From: Pseudosulfitobacter sp. DSM 107133 | GTDB taxonomy: Bacteria; Pseudomonadota; Alphaproteobacteria; Rhodobacterales; Rhodobacteraceae | Direction of reading: 5' to 3' | NCBI RefSeq assembly: GCF_022788695.1 | Contig: NZ_CP085161.1 | Coordinates: 41,695 to 105,694 of the forward strand | Length of the DNA: 64,000 nucleotides | In this document: positions 42,113 to 50,217 of the stretch, one piece after another | How the letters are laid out: each line of letters opens with the position of its first letter | Position numbering within the stretch: the first letter of the stretch is position 1 | Notes under the pieces: model-generated | Database searches by the model: none | What the model was told of the DNA's origin: nothing | The model's input: only the letters and a program-made list of their open reading frames with translations | Made by a program: the position numbers and the translations under genes

Positions 42113-43267
42113 ATGGACTTCAATTTCCTTTCCACCCCGAGGATCGTCTGCGAGAGCGGTGGGCTTGGCCGGATCGGCAGCCTGATGCAAGATTTGTCTT
42201 GCACCCGTGCGCTGGTCGTGACGGACCCGGGCATATTGGCCTGTGGTTTTGCGGACGAGGCAGCCGCCTCACTTAGGGCTGCTGGCATCGAGGTTGAGAT
42301 TTTTCATAAAGTCAAAGCGGACCCCCCGATCGCTGTCGTCGAGGCCGCGGTAGAGGTCGCGCGGGCCTTTGGTGCTGACGGAATCATCGGACTTGGCGGC
42401 GGCAGTTCACTGGACACTGCCAAGGTCATCGCAGCGGCGGTAGCCAACGATCAACCGATTACGGACATGATCGGGATCAATCAGGTCACCGATAAACGCT
42501 TGCCACTGATTCAGGTGCCAACCACGGCAGGGACCGGATCAGAGGTAACATGGGTGTCCGTGCTGACTTCGGAAAGCCACGAAAAAAAAGCGGTATATGC
42601 ACCGCAGCTTCTGCCTGACGTTGCCTTGCTAGATGCAAAGCTAACATTGGGAATGCCTCGTCACATCACAGCGGCCACGGCGTTAGACGCAATGGTTCAC
42701 GCCATTGAGGCAGTAACCAGTCGCACCAGAAAGAATCCCATTTCCGATGGAATGGCGGACAAAGCGCTGGTGCTTCTCGGTCAGAACTTACCAATCGTCA
42801 TGGAAACGCCTTCGGACCTGTCAGCGCGAGAGGCCATGCTGTTGGGGGCGACACTGGCTGGGATGGCCTTCATTAATGCCAGCGTGGGGGCGATTCATGC
42901 CTTGTCATACCCACTGGGAACAGGTTTCAAGGTTCCTCACGGGCACGCAAACGCTCTGGTCGCAGGACCAGTGATGAGGTTCAACATGCCCGTTGCAGAA
43001 GCTGAATATGCTCGTCTATCGCGGTTACTACTGCCCTCGCGGCCTTTTAACTCTGATGCGGCTGCGGCCCATGGCCTGATCGACGAGATGGAACGGATGC
43101 TAGTCGAAAGCGGACTTGAGTCTCGACTTTCTGGTGTCGGAGTGACCGAGGCAGCCATTCCCGGAATGGCTAATGAGGTCGTGACCGGTATCACGCGATT
43201 GCTGGAGACCAACCCGCGCGACATGACAGCCGAAGATGTGTCGCGCCTCTATCAGGAGGCGCTTTGA
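42113..43267 (+). CDS. Iron-containing alcohol dehydrogenase, probable 6-hydroxyhexanoate dehydrogenase
   Basis: A 384-residue type III alcohol dehydrogenase. Seen: the nucleotide-binding GLGGGSSLDTAKVIA, PTTAGTGSEVTWVSVL, and metal ligands in ITAATALDAMVHAIE, GAIHALSYPLG and VPHGHANAL. AGGAG lies upstream of the ATG. In the Acinetobacter pathway the 6-hydroxyhexanoate step uses a zinc enzyme, so this would be a non-homologous replacement. It overlaps the next gene (TGATG). The substrate is inferred from pathway completeness; no other alcohol dehydrogenase is in the island apart from the SDR. Confidence 0.85.
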   Translation: MDFNFLSTPRIVCESGGLGRIGSLMQDLSCTRALVVTDPGILACGFADEAAASLRAAGIEVEIFHKVKADPPIAVVEAAVEVARAFGADGIIGLGGGSSLDTAKVIAAAVANDQPITDMIGINQVTDKRLPLIQVPTTAGTGSEVTWVSVLTSESHEKKAVYAPQLLPDVALLDAKLTLGMPRHITAATALDAMVHAIEAVTSRTRKNPISDGMADKALVLLGQNLPIVMETPSDLSAREAMLLGATLAGMAFINASVGAIHALSYPLGTGFKVPHGHANALVAGPVMRFNMPVAEAEYARLSRLLLPSRPFNSDAAAAHGLIDEMERMLVESGLESRLSGVGVTEAAIPGMANEVVTGITRLLETNPRDMTAEDVSRLYQEAL

Positions 43268-44469
43268 TGGCTGGCTCATTGGACGGGATCAAGGTGGTCG
43301 ACCTCAGCCGCGTGCTGGGCGGGCCTTACTGCACCCAAATGCTTGCGGATCATGGCGCTGAGGTCATCAAGGTGGAGCCGCCTCTGGGCGACGAGACCCG
43401 CAGTTGGGGCCCGCCTTTCAATGATGAACTCAGCGCCTATTTCTCTGGCGCCAACCGCAACAAGCGGTCCATCGCTATCGATCTGCAGCAACCGGAAGGG
43501 CGCGACCTGATATTGCGGTTTCTTCAGGATGCAGATGTTTTAGTTCACAATTTTAAGTCTGGTACTCTTGAAAAATGGGGGCTTGGTTATGATGATGTTC
43601 TCAGGGCACGTTTTCCTAGACTGGTACTCTGCCACGTGACTGGATTTGGTTCCGATGGCCCACTTGGCGGTTTTCCCGGCTATGACGCCGTGGTACAAGC
43701 TATGACGGGCCTCATGAGCATCAACGGCAATCCCTCCGAAGGCCCGACACGCATGGGTACGCCCATCGTGGACATCGGCACCGGTCTGATCGCCTGTAAC
43801 GCTATTCTCGCCGCACTTTTGGAACGGGGCCGGTCCGGATTGGGCCAAGCCATCGAAGTGCCGCTATATGATTGCGCGATCAGCATGATGCATCCCCAAG
43901 CGGCTAATTCCCTCATGTCCGGACAGATACCAATGGCGACCGGCAATGGGCATCCAAATATCGTACCATACGACATGTTCGAAACAAGTAATGGCAAACT
44001 CTATCTGGCTATCGGTAACAATGGTCAGTTCGCAAAACTCTGTGACGTGCTTGGCCTACCTGAGGTGCCCTGCGATCCACGATTTGCCGACAATGCCGCG
44101 CGTCTTGCGCATCGGTCAGAGATGACAGAGGTCTTGTCAGAGTGCCTGGTGCAACATGACGCCTTCAAACTTGAGCCGGTGCTTTTGAAAGCTGGGATTC
44201 CCGCCGGAGTCGTTCGGAATGTGAATGAAGCGTTGGAGCATCCACACACCCGACATCGCGGAATGGTGGTATCAGTTGGCACCTACCGCGGCACCGGCGT
44301 GCCAGCACGCTTGTCGCGTACCCCCGGAGCGGTTCGCGCGGCACCGCCTCGCTTCGGGCAGCATAGTAGGCAGTTGCTTAGCGAGGCTGGACTGACAGAA
44401 GCTGAAATCGATAGATTGACTCAAGCGGATATCGTTCGAGAAGAACCGCGGATGCGCGAGACGACCTAA
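43267..44469 (+). CDS. CaiB/BaiF class III CoA-transferase
   Basis: A 400-residue family III CoA-transferase: KVVDLSRVLGGPYCTQMLAD at the N-terminus, HGAEVIKVEPPLGDETR, FGSDGPLGGFPGYDAVVQAM and the Asp expected to carry CoA in VDIGTGLIACNA or near NPPYDAV-like segments. It should form adipyl-CoA from adipate using succinyl-CoA or another donor. The ATG at 43267 overlaps the preceding TGA; a TTG one codon upstream is possible. It closes the gap between adipate and beta-oxidation in this island. Confidence 0.88.
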   Translation: MAGSLDGIKVVDLSRVLGGPYCTQMLADHGAEVIKVEPPLGDETRSWGPPFNDELSAYFSGANRNKRSIAIDLQQPEGRDLILRFLQDADVLVHNFKSGTLEKWGLGYDDVLRARFPRLVLCHVTGFGSDGPLGGFPGYDAVVQAMTGLMSINGNPSEGPTRMGTPIVDIGTGLIACNAILAALLERGRSGLGQAIEVPLYDCAISMMHPQAANSLMSGQIPMATGNGHPNIVPYDMFETSNGKLYLAIGNNGQFAKLCDVLGLPEVPCDPRFADNAARLAHRSEMTEVLSECLVQHDAFKLEPVLLKAGIPAGVVRNVNEALEHPHTRHRGMVVSVGTYRGTGVPARLSRTPGAVRAAPPRFGQHSRQLLSEAGLTEAEIDRLTQADIVREEPRMRETT

Positions 44470-44521
44470 GCCGAAATTTCAGCTCAAGCGGACGATCGTG
44501 AAAAAGTTCAGGGAGGCCAAG

Positions 44522-45403
44522 ATGGAAAGATTGCTCATATCACCGGACCGGATACCCGAATGGATTCCCGGCACGACTACGTTGGACAGTTCCGGGTGCA
44601 ACTGGAACGGCATTACCCTGAAGGGCTATCGTTATGAGCGACAAGACGCGGCAATTCCCCCCATGCGCGACTATATGATTGTTGCATATGATGGCGCGCC
44701 AACCACTATGCGCCGCACGAGTGGCGGCCCATGGCAAAGCGCGCGCGTAGAGAAAGGTAGGATTTCCTTGCTCACGCGTGCAGAGGAATCCACTTGGAGT
44801 TGGTCCGAGCCTATCACGGTTAGACACGTCTATCTCAATCACAGCGAACTCGAAAACACGGCCCTTTCGGTCTTTGATCGTGACCCGAAGTCCATTGAGA
44901 TCAATGATTGGCTATCTGCGAAGGACCCCTGTATCCTGAACTGCATCCAATTGCTAGAGAATGAGCTAAAGAACGGTGGAATCGGCCAGAGATTGATCAT
45001 CGACGCCCTGCGCAGCCAGATCGCCGTTCACCTTCTGCGTCAGTACGCCAAGGTCTCTTTGACCAGCGACGCAAACTCGAACTTCAGCCCTGCTCAAAGG
45101 CAGAGAATCATCGATCTCGTTGAAAGCTGCTTAGGTGAAAACCTCAGTCTGGAAGACATGGCCGCATCTATCGGTTTCAGCCAGTTTCACTTTTCGCGTC
45201 AGTTCAAGGCGGAGTTTGGGTTGGCACCGTATGCATATGTTTTGCGCAAGCGAATATCGAAGGCCCAGGAGATGCTGAGAAAGGGTAATGCCCCCCTGAA
45301 AGTGGTCGCGCTTGACTGCGGTTTTGCAGATCAGAGTCATTTTAGTCGAACTTTTCGAAAAATGACAGGCGCGACCCCCGCCGAATTCCGGCGCATGGCA
45401 TAA
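44522..45403 (+). CDS. AraC-family regulator (ChnR-like)
   Basis: A 293-residue regulator with a C-terminal double HTH (LSLEDMAASIGFSQFHFSRQ, VVALDCGFADQSHFSRTFRK, GATPAEFRRMA). The N-terminal 180 residues are a sensor domain starting MERLLISPDRIPEWIPG. AGGGAGG lies 9 bases before the ATG at 44522 and decides this start over the GTG at 44498. In Acinetobacter an AraC/XylS protein (ChnR) activates the cyclohexanone monooxygenase operon when ring ketone is present; this gene is the natural counterpart. It could activate the chnC operon at 34075-34260. Confidence 0.88.
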   Translation: MERLLISPDRIPEWIPGTTTLDSSGCNWNGITLKGYRYERQDAAIPPMRDYMIVAYDGAPTTMRRTSGGPWQSARVEKGRISLLTRAEESTWSWSEPITVRHVYLNHSELENTALSVFDRDPKSIEINDWLSAKDPCILNCIQLLENELKNGGIGQRLIIDALRSQIAVHLLRQYAKVSLTSDANSNFSPAQRQRIIDLVESCLGENLSLEDMAASIGFSQFHFSRQFKAEFGLAPYAYVLRKRISKAQEMLRKGNAPLKVVALDCGFADQSHFSRTFRKMTGATPAEFRRMA

Positions 45404-45476
45404 TGACCGGAAAACTATTCCTTCCTATCGCTGTCACGCACCAGAGACAAAGAAATGTTGAGCCCGTAACGCTGCA

Positions 45477-45935
45477 ATGAATGTACCAGAAACAGAATTT
45501 AAACCACGATTTGCCTTCGAACGCAGGATTTTCTTTGGCGACTGTGACCAGCTGGGAATCGCCTTTACTGGCCGGATTACGAATTTCGCGCTGGAAGCGA
45601 TCGAGACTTTCTGGGACGATTTGCTTTCAGGCCGGGGCTGGCTTTTTCTACTCACGGAAAGAAACACGGCCATGCCTTTTGTCTCTATGGACCTACAATT
45701 CCATGCGCCGGTGAAAGCAGGCGCGAACCTAGCATGCGAGGTCTATGTGGTCCATGTCGGGGAAAGTTCAGTTGGTCTAAAAGTTGTCGGCCGTCAGCAT
45801 GACTTGATTTGCTTCGAATGCGAAACGAAGTCAGTTTTCCGAGATGCTTCAACATTTGGTAAAGTCAAAATTGAAAGCTCAATTCGGCAGATTTTGCTCG
45901 CGGAAGTGGGTTCGGAAAATCAAACAGTGAGCTAG
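45477..45935 (+). CDS. Hotdog-fold thioesterase (4-hydroxybenzoyl-CoA type)
   Basis: A 152-residue hotdog protein: FERRIFFGDCDQLGIAFTGR corresponds to the 4HBT start with the catalytic Asp, followed by the long helix (ITNFALEAIETFWDD) and PFVSMDLQFHAPVKAG. It would hydrolyse an acyl-CoA, perhaps releasing adipate or 6-hydroxyhexanoate from CoA esters that build up. The ribosome-binding site is weak. It is the last gene of the catabolic island, 74 bases after the AraC gene. Confidence 0.8.
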   Translation: MNVPETEFKPRFAFERRIFFGDCDQLGIAFTGRITNFALEAIETFWDDLLSGRGWLFLLTERNTAMPFVSMDLQFHAPVKAGANLACEVYVVHVGESSVGLKVVGRQHDLICFECETKSVFRDASTFGKVKIESSIRQILLAEVGSENQTVS

Positions 45936-46014
45936 GCCTGTAGGCTTTGGAGACAGCAAAGCCTGTGCAAAACGATCTCATGTAAGGGAACACAAGAAAA
46001 AGCCAGAGAAAGGG

Positions 46015-46033
46015 AAGCCCGGGTGCCGGGCTT
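46015..46033 (+). promoter_or_regulatory. Hairpin in the leader of the parB-like gene
   Basis: AAGCCCGG-GTG-CCGGGCTT is a perfect 8-bp stem with a 3-base loop, 52 bases before the ATG. It is followed by GAAAGGATAGAGAGAGG, not by T, so a terminator is less likely than a leader element. Confidence 0.45.
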
Positions 46034-46084
46034 GAAAGGATAGAGAGAGGCTCTTCCGGGTCCGGCGTGACAAGGACCCTGACC

Positions 46085-48256
46085 ATGGCCAAGACCACAA
46101 CCCGCCCGAAACCCGCCACTGCGAAGAAAACCGAAGCCACTGAGTTGTCCGTGCCTGGCGGCGGGACCGACATCCGGATGATCCCGCTCGACCAGTTGGA
46201 GCCGAGCCCGCTCAACGTTCGAAAAGTTGCGGCCAGCGCCAGCGACGATGCTGAGCTCCTCGTCAGTATCCGCGAGACCGGAATTAAACAGAATCTGGTG
46301 GTTCATGCGCTGTCAGAGACACGTTTTGCAGTCGATGCCGGCGGTCGTCGCCTCAAGGCGCTGAAGCAGCTCGCTGAGGACAGCGTCATCCCCGCCGATC
46401 ACCCCGTGCCCTGCCTCGTCGATGATAAGCGCAACGCCATCCTTACTTCTGCAACTGAAAACCTCCAGCGCGCGGCGATGCACCCCGCCGACCAGTTCGA
46501 GGCTTTTGAGGCGATGATCGCCGAGGGCCGCAGCGAAGACGAGATCGCGCTCAAATTCGGCGTCTCCGTCGACCTGGTGCGCCGCCGCCTCAAACTCGCC
46601 CGTGTCGCGCCCGAGATCATCGAGCAGTTCCGCGCGGGTGATCTGACCCTTGAATGCGTGATGGCTTTCACACTGACCGACGACCATGATCGCCAGCTGG
46701 CGGTCTGGAACGCAGTGAAGGGCGGCTATCACATCCATCCGCAAAGCATCAAACGCCATCTTACCGAGACCGCCCATTCGGCGAACTCGGCCATCGGGCG
46801 CTTTGTCGGCATTGAGGCCTATGAGGCGGCGGGTGGTGTTCTGCTGCGCGATCTCTTCGACGACCGCGCCAGCGCCCATATGGAGAACCCCGAACTCCTA
46901 GAGCGTCTCGCCATCGAAAAGCTGCAGGCTGCGGCGAAAACCTTCGAGGGAACGTGGAAATGGGTCGAGGTGCATCTCTCGGTGGATTACGGCGCGTTTC
47001 GCAGCTTCGGGCGGGTCTATCCGCAGGACATCGACCCCGATCCGGACCTGCTCACCGAAGAAGAACGTCTCATTGCGCGCGAGGAAGAACTGGCGGCGAA
47101 GAATGACGGCGAGGACTGGACGGACGCGGAGACGGAAGAATATTATGCCATCGAGCCGCGCCTGCGCGAGATCGAGGCCCTGCAACGCGAACGGCAGCCT
47201 TACGCGGACGAAGATCGTGCCATCGCGGGCGTGGTTCTGACCATCGGTCATGACGGCGCGCTGCGTGTCGAGAAAGGCCTCGTGCGGCCAGAAGATATCC
47301 CCGCTGCGGTCGTCCCGAGCGAAAATAGTGCTGACGCGGGTGATGCCCCGTCTCCTGTCCGCCCGAACGTGACGCCGCCAACCTCCTCGACACCGGTGCC
47401 CACCTCCGACCCGGCCGCGACCTTGCGCAAGGCGAACGGGATTTCGGCGAGCCTCGCCGACGATCTGCGCGCGACGCGTCAGCATATCCTTCGGGCGCAT
47501 CTGGCGGCGGATTTCGAGGTGGCGTTCGATGCGATGCTCTACGCGCTCTGCGAGCAGGCTCTGGGGCGGTCCTACAACAACGAGGCGCTCGATATCTCGA
47601 TCCGGCCCTTCCAGGCGCAGAACCGCGAGGTGCTGCATTCGGATACTGTTGCCCAGAAGATGCTCGAGGCGCTGGAGCAGGGCCTCGCCACCGACTGGAT
47701 TACGCTGGAGAAGCCCGAAAACTTCCGGGCGATGTCGGCGCTGCCCATTGCCGCCAAGCAGGCGCTTTTCGCCTGGGCGACGGGTCTGGCAGTCAAGCCG
47801 CAGCTTTCCTCCGACAATCGCCCCTCCCCGATCATCGAGGAGATCGGCGCGCGTCTTGACGTCGATGTGGCGGCCTGCTGGCGCCCGACTGCTCAGAATT
47901 ACTGGGGTCGGGTCAACAAGGGGCATGCGGTCGCTACCGCGCGCAAGCTCATTGGCGACGATTACGCCGAAGATCGCAATCGCGAGCGTAAGGGCGATAT
48001 CGCGGCCGCGATGGAGCGGGCCTTCGCGGAAACGGCCGGCGAGACGGAAGGGTTCGACGCCGCAACGGTTGTCAGGACGACGCGCTGGCTGCCCGACGGG
48101 ATGGTGTTTGCCGGTGCGGCGGAGGCTGTTGCCGACATGGCAGGCGAAGCGCCGGAGACCGAGGAGGGGGATGTGTCCGCCGAAGATTCTCTGAGCGACG
48201 CCGAGAGCGATGAACCGTCGTCCTTGCCCGCCTTCCTCAGCGAGGATGCGGCTTGA
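46085..48256 (+). CDS. Long ParB/RepB-like nuclease-fold protein
   Basis: A 723-residue protein. The N-terminal 200 residues are a ParB domain (PLDQLEPSPLNVRK, RETGIKQNLVVHAL, DAGGRRLKALKQL, ENLQRAAMHPADQ) followed by an HTH (IALKFGVSVDLVRRRLKLA). The remaining 500 residues are charged and without a known fold and end in an acidic tail. Canonical partition ParB is about 300 residues and has a parA gene beside it; none is seen here, so this is more likely a backbone regulator or plasmid maintenance factor than a classical partner of ParA. The ATG at 46085 follows AAGGA; a GTG six codons earlier is possible. Confidence 0.85.
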   Translation: MAKTTTRPKPATAKKTEATELSVPGGGTDIRMIPLDQLEPSPLNVRKVAASASDDAELLVSIRETGIKQNLVVHALSETRFAVDAGGRRLKALKQLAEDSVIPADHPVPCLVDDKRNAILTSATENLQRAAMHPADQFEAFEAMIAEGRSEDEIALKFGVSVDLVRRRLKLARVAPEIIEQFRAGDLTLECVMAFTLTDDHDRQLAVWNAVKGGYHIHPQSIKRHLTETAHSANSAIGRFVGIEAYEAAGGVLLRDLFDDRASAHMENPELLERLAIEKLQAAAKTFEGTWKWVEVHLSVDYGAFRSFGRVYPQDIDPDPDLLTEEERLIAREEELAAKNDGEDWTDAETEEYYAIEPRLREIEALQRERQPYADEDRAIAGVVLTIGHDGALRVEKGLVRPEDIPAAVVPSENSADAGDAPSPVRPNVTPPTSSTPVPTSDPAATLRKANGISASLADDLRATRQHILRAHLAADFEVAFDAMLYALCEQALGRSYNNEALDISIRPFQAQNREVLHSDTVAQKMLEALEQGLATDWITLEKPENFRAMSALPIAAKQALFAWATGLAVKPQLSSDNRPSPIIEEIGARLDVDVAACWRPTAQNYWGRVNKGHAVATARKLIGDDYAEDRNRERKGDIAAAMERAFAETAGETEGFDAATVVRTTRWLPDGMVFAGAAEAVADMAGEAPETEEGDVSAEDSLSDAESDEPSSLPAFLSEDAA

Positions 48257-48292
48257 CGAGCCGCACGCTGACCTGATCACGACATGAGCCTT

Positions 48293-48319
48293 GGGCCGTC
48301 CTCACATCGAGGGCGGCCC
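48293..48319 (+). terminator. GC-rich hairpin after the parB-like gene
   Basis: GGGCCGTCCTC (48293-48303) pairs with GAGGGCGGCCC (48309-48319) around ACATC, with one G-U pair. TTTCC follows. It lies 37 bases after the stop codon and 64 before the next start, so it may end transcription or act in the leader of the next gene. Confidence 0.55.
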
Positions 48320-48382
48320 TTTCCGGCTGACGGGTTACCAACAGCCGATATCGGATCGGCGGGCCCGTCCCGGAGATATCCC

Positions 48383-48763
48383 ATGACCACCACACTTGAC
48401 CTCGATCCCGTTAAGGAAGCCGCACTCGTCGCTTCGCAGAATGACGCCTTTCGTCGCTCTATCCTTGGCAATATCCTCGTCACCGATGCCCCGCAGGGCC
48501 AGTTCGTGATGACCCGTGGCGTTGCAGCGCTTGGGCCCGATGCCCAGCTTGCTCTCACCCGCAGCGTGGCTTCATTTGACGCGTTCAACGCTGACAGCGA
48601 CCCGCAAGGATGGCACGAGATGGGCGTCATCGACCTCGACGGCACGAAGGTCTGGTTCAAGATCGACCTGTACGACGTCGACTACACCTATGGCTCGCCT
48701 GAGCCCTCCGATCCTGATCAGACGCGCCGGGTCCTGACCCTGCTTCTGCCGTCGGAATACTGA
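48383..48763 (+). CDS. DUF3768 family protein
   Basis: A 126-residue acidic protein with the DUF3768 segments QNDAFRRSILGNILVTD, VMTRGVAALGPD, DPQGWHEMGVIDLDGTKVWF and the ending DPDQTRRVLTLLLPSEY. The ATG follows CGGAGATATCCC; the longer frame to 48284 covers the hairpin and is discounted. The family is found on alphaproteobacterial plasmids and ICEs next to ParB-like and strawberry-notch genes; no role is known. It begins a run of small conserved proteins. Confidence 0.85.
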   Translation: MTTTLDLDPVKEAALVASQNDAFRRSILGNILVTDAPQGQFVMTRGVAALGPDAQLALTRSVASFDAFNADSDPQGWHEMGVIDLDGTKVWFKIDLYDVDYTYGSPEPSDPDQTRRVLTLLLPSEY

Positions 48764-48793
48764 CGCCCCTTTTTCACCGACATCGCCACGGAT

Positions 48794-48812
48794 CGCCCTT
48801 GCACAAAGGGCG
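48794..48812 (+). terminator. Hairpin after the DUF3768 gene
   Basis: CGCCCTT-GCACA-AAGGGCG forms a 7-bp stem 31 bases after the stop codon, followed by GTCCTTTC. The flanking CCTTTCGGGCTGGCGGGTTCC resembles the sequence after the hairpin at 48293-48319, so the two leaders seem related. Confidence 0.5.
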
Positions 48813-48879
48813 GTCCTTTCGGGCTGGCGGGTTCCAAGGGGCGCGATGATCGTGTCCGGCCTGCCGCAGGAGACCAGAG

Positions 48880-49176
48880 ATGGCCAAGACACTCGACTAC
48901 CAGATCACCCTCTATCCCGCACATCGCGATGGCGCCTTCGTCGTCACCCAGTTCCAGATGCTGGCGAACTACCCCGAAAAGCGCATCGAGGCCGCGGGCA
49001 TGGATGATCTGATCGACCAAGTGACGCAGTTCGCGATGGAGCACGGCGAGAGCTGCAGCGCCTCGGTGCGCTGCCTCGCTCCGCGCAAACCGCCGGGGTT
49101 CAAGCGCGCGACCGAGAATTTGTATTTCAACCTGGTTGACCGGACGGCTGAGAAACGCGGCGACGCTGCGGCCTGA
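48880..49176 (+). CDS. Conserved small hypothetical protein
   Basis: A 98-residue protein starting MAKTLDYQITLYPAHRDGAF. GGAGACCAGAG precedes the ATG. Predicted alpha/beta; two Cys (ESCSASVRCLAPRK) are in the middle. It lies in a collinear row of small genes between the ParB-like and helicase genes. No function recognised. Confidence 0.7.
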   Translation: MAKTLDYQITLYPAHRDGAFVVTQFQMLANYPEKRIEAAGMDDLIDQVTQFAMEHGESCSASVRCLAPRKPPGFKRATENLYFNLVDRTAEKRGDAAA

Positions 49177-49256
49177 AGCCCCCCAAAGGAAACCTCCGGG
49201 GCGCGGCCTGCAAGACGGTCGCCCTCACCCTCCCTCAATTCCAAAGGACCGAAGAT

Positions 49257-49640
49257 ATGACACAAGCAAATGATTTCTACGCGCAGATGCTCGAAGCCCA
49301 GAGACGGGCAGCCGAACAGCGGGTCGAGACCCGCGCGGCGCTTCTCACCGAACTGCGCGGCCTCGGCGTGACCGGCCTCGACGTGCAATATGAAGGCTAT
49401 GGCGATTCCGGCAATGTCGAGGAGGTCGTCGTGACGCCTGACACGATTACCCTGACAGAAGAGCTGCGGCGACGGGTCGAAGATTTCGGCTGGGACTTTG
49501 CCTATGCGCTGAGCCCTGGCTTCGAAAACAACGAGGGCGGCTATGGCGAATTGACCTGGGCGCTCGAGACGGACAAGATCGATGTCAGCCACTCGAACCG
49601 CTTCATCGAGACCGACACCACAGAACATGAGGGGCTCTGA
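49257..49640 (+). CDS. Small hypothetical protein, probably DUF6878
   Basis: A 127-residue acidic protein starting MTQANDFYAQMLEAQRRAAE, with a helical N-terminus and then a region QYEGYGDSGNVEEVVVTPDT and the end CGG-free FENNEGGYGELTW. AAAGGACCGAAG lies upstream of the ATG. I believe it belongs to the DUF6878 family from memory of its opening; this is not verified. It is followed after 1 base by the next gene, so the two are coupled. Confidence 0.7.
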   Translation: MTQANDFYAQMLEAQRRAAEQRVETRAALLTELRGLGVTGLDVQYEGYGDSGNVEEVVVTPDTITLTEELRRRVEDFGWDFAYALSPGFENNEGGYGELTWALETDKIDVSHSNRFIETDTTEHEGL

Positions 49641-49641
49641 C

Positions 49642-50118
49642 ATGGCACATCCTCTCCACCACGCCGAAAGCTCGGCCCGTAGATTTGGCGGTGTTCCAGA
49701 TGATTACCAACATGTGCATGACTGGTTTGACTCATCTAAAGAGCACCTAGGTCTCTTTGTTCACAGAGCCCAAAAACATCATACGGTCGGGATTTATGAT
49801 GCCGAGCGGGTGTTCGGTCGCAGCCTGATCAACAGCGCGGGCCGGGTCGTTCCGATCCGCTGGATCGGCGAGCAGCATGTGCGCGAAGACTGCCAGGGGC
49901 GTATCCCGTCACTGGCTGACTGGCTCGGACGCATACAACCCGAACCGTGGATGGCCAATGGCCGGATCGACAACGACCCGACGCAGATCGGCAGCGATCC
50001 GCGTGCGGCCTGGGTCCAGGCGGTTGCGGGTCACCAGACCATTCTTGGCTTTGAGGATTGGCTTCTCAAGGTCTCTGTCGAGCACGTCCAGCATCGCCAG
50101 AATCGCGCCGCCGCCTGA
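49642..50118 (+). CDS. Small hypothetical protein, probably DUF6915
   Basis: A 158-residue protein starting MAHPLHHAESSARRFGGVPD, with several His-rich segments (HDWFDSSKEHLGLFVHRAQK, HHTVGIYDAERVFG). The pattern of conserved His and Asp residues could bind metal, but no known catalytic motif is clear. The ATG at 49642 comes directly after the upstream stop codon; the in-frame extension to 49582 is discounted. Probably DUF6915 (from memory). Confidence 0.7.
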   Translation: MAHPLHHAESSARRFGGVPDDYQHVHDWFDSSKEHLGLFVHRAQKHHTVGIYDAERVFGRSLINSAGRVVPIRWIGEQHVREDCQGRIPSLADWLGRIQPEPWMANGRIDNDPTQIGSDPRAAWVQAVAGHQTILGFEDWLLKVSVEHVQHRQNRAAA

Positions 50119-50160
50119 TCCGCCGGGCGGCAAACTCACCAACCATCTGATCCCATCCAG

Positions 50161-50199
50161 ATCGACCCGCCTGCGCCACAACCGGCTTGGCGGGTCGAT
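50161..50199 (+). promoter_or_regulatory. Long perfect stem-loop in an intergenic leader
   Basis: ATCGACCCGCC (50161-50171) and GGCGGGTCGAT (50189-50199) pair over 11 bp around a 17-base loop, ending 18 bases before the next ATG. There is no T-run, so it is more likely a leader element than a terminator. Confidence 0.5.
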
Positions 50200-50217
50200 T
50201 GCGTTTCGAGAAAGGAC

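Noticed and set aside
46085..48256. Reading the ParB-like gene as a classical parAB partition locus
   Set aside because: No ParA ATPase lies near it and the protein is more than twice the usual length.
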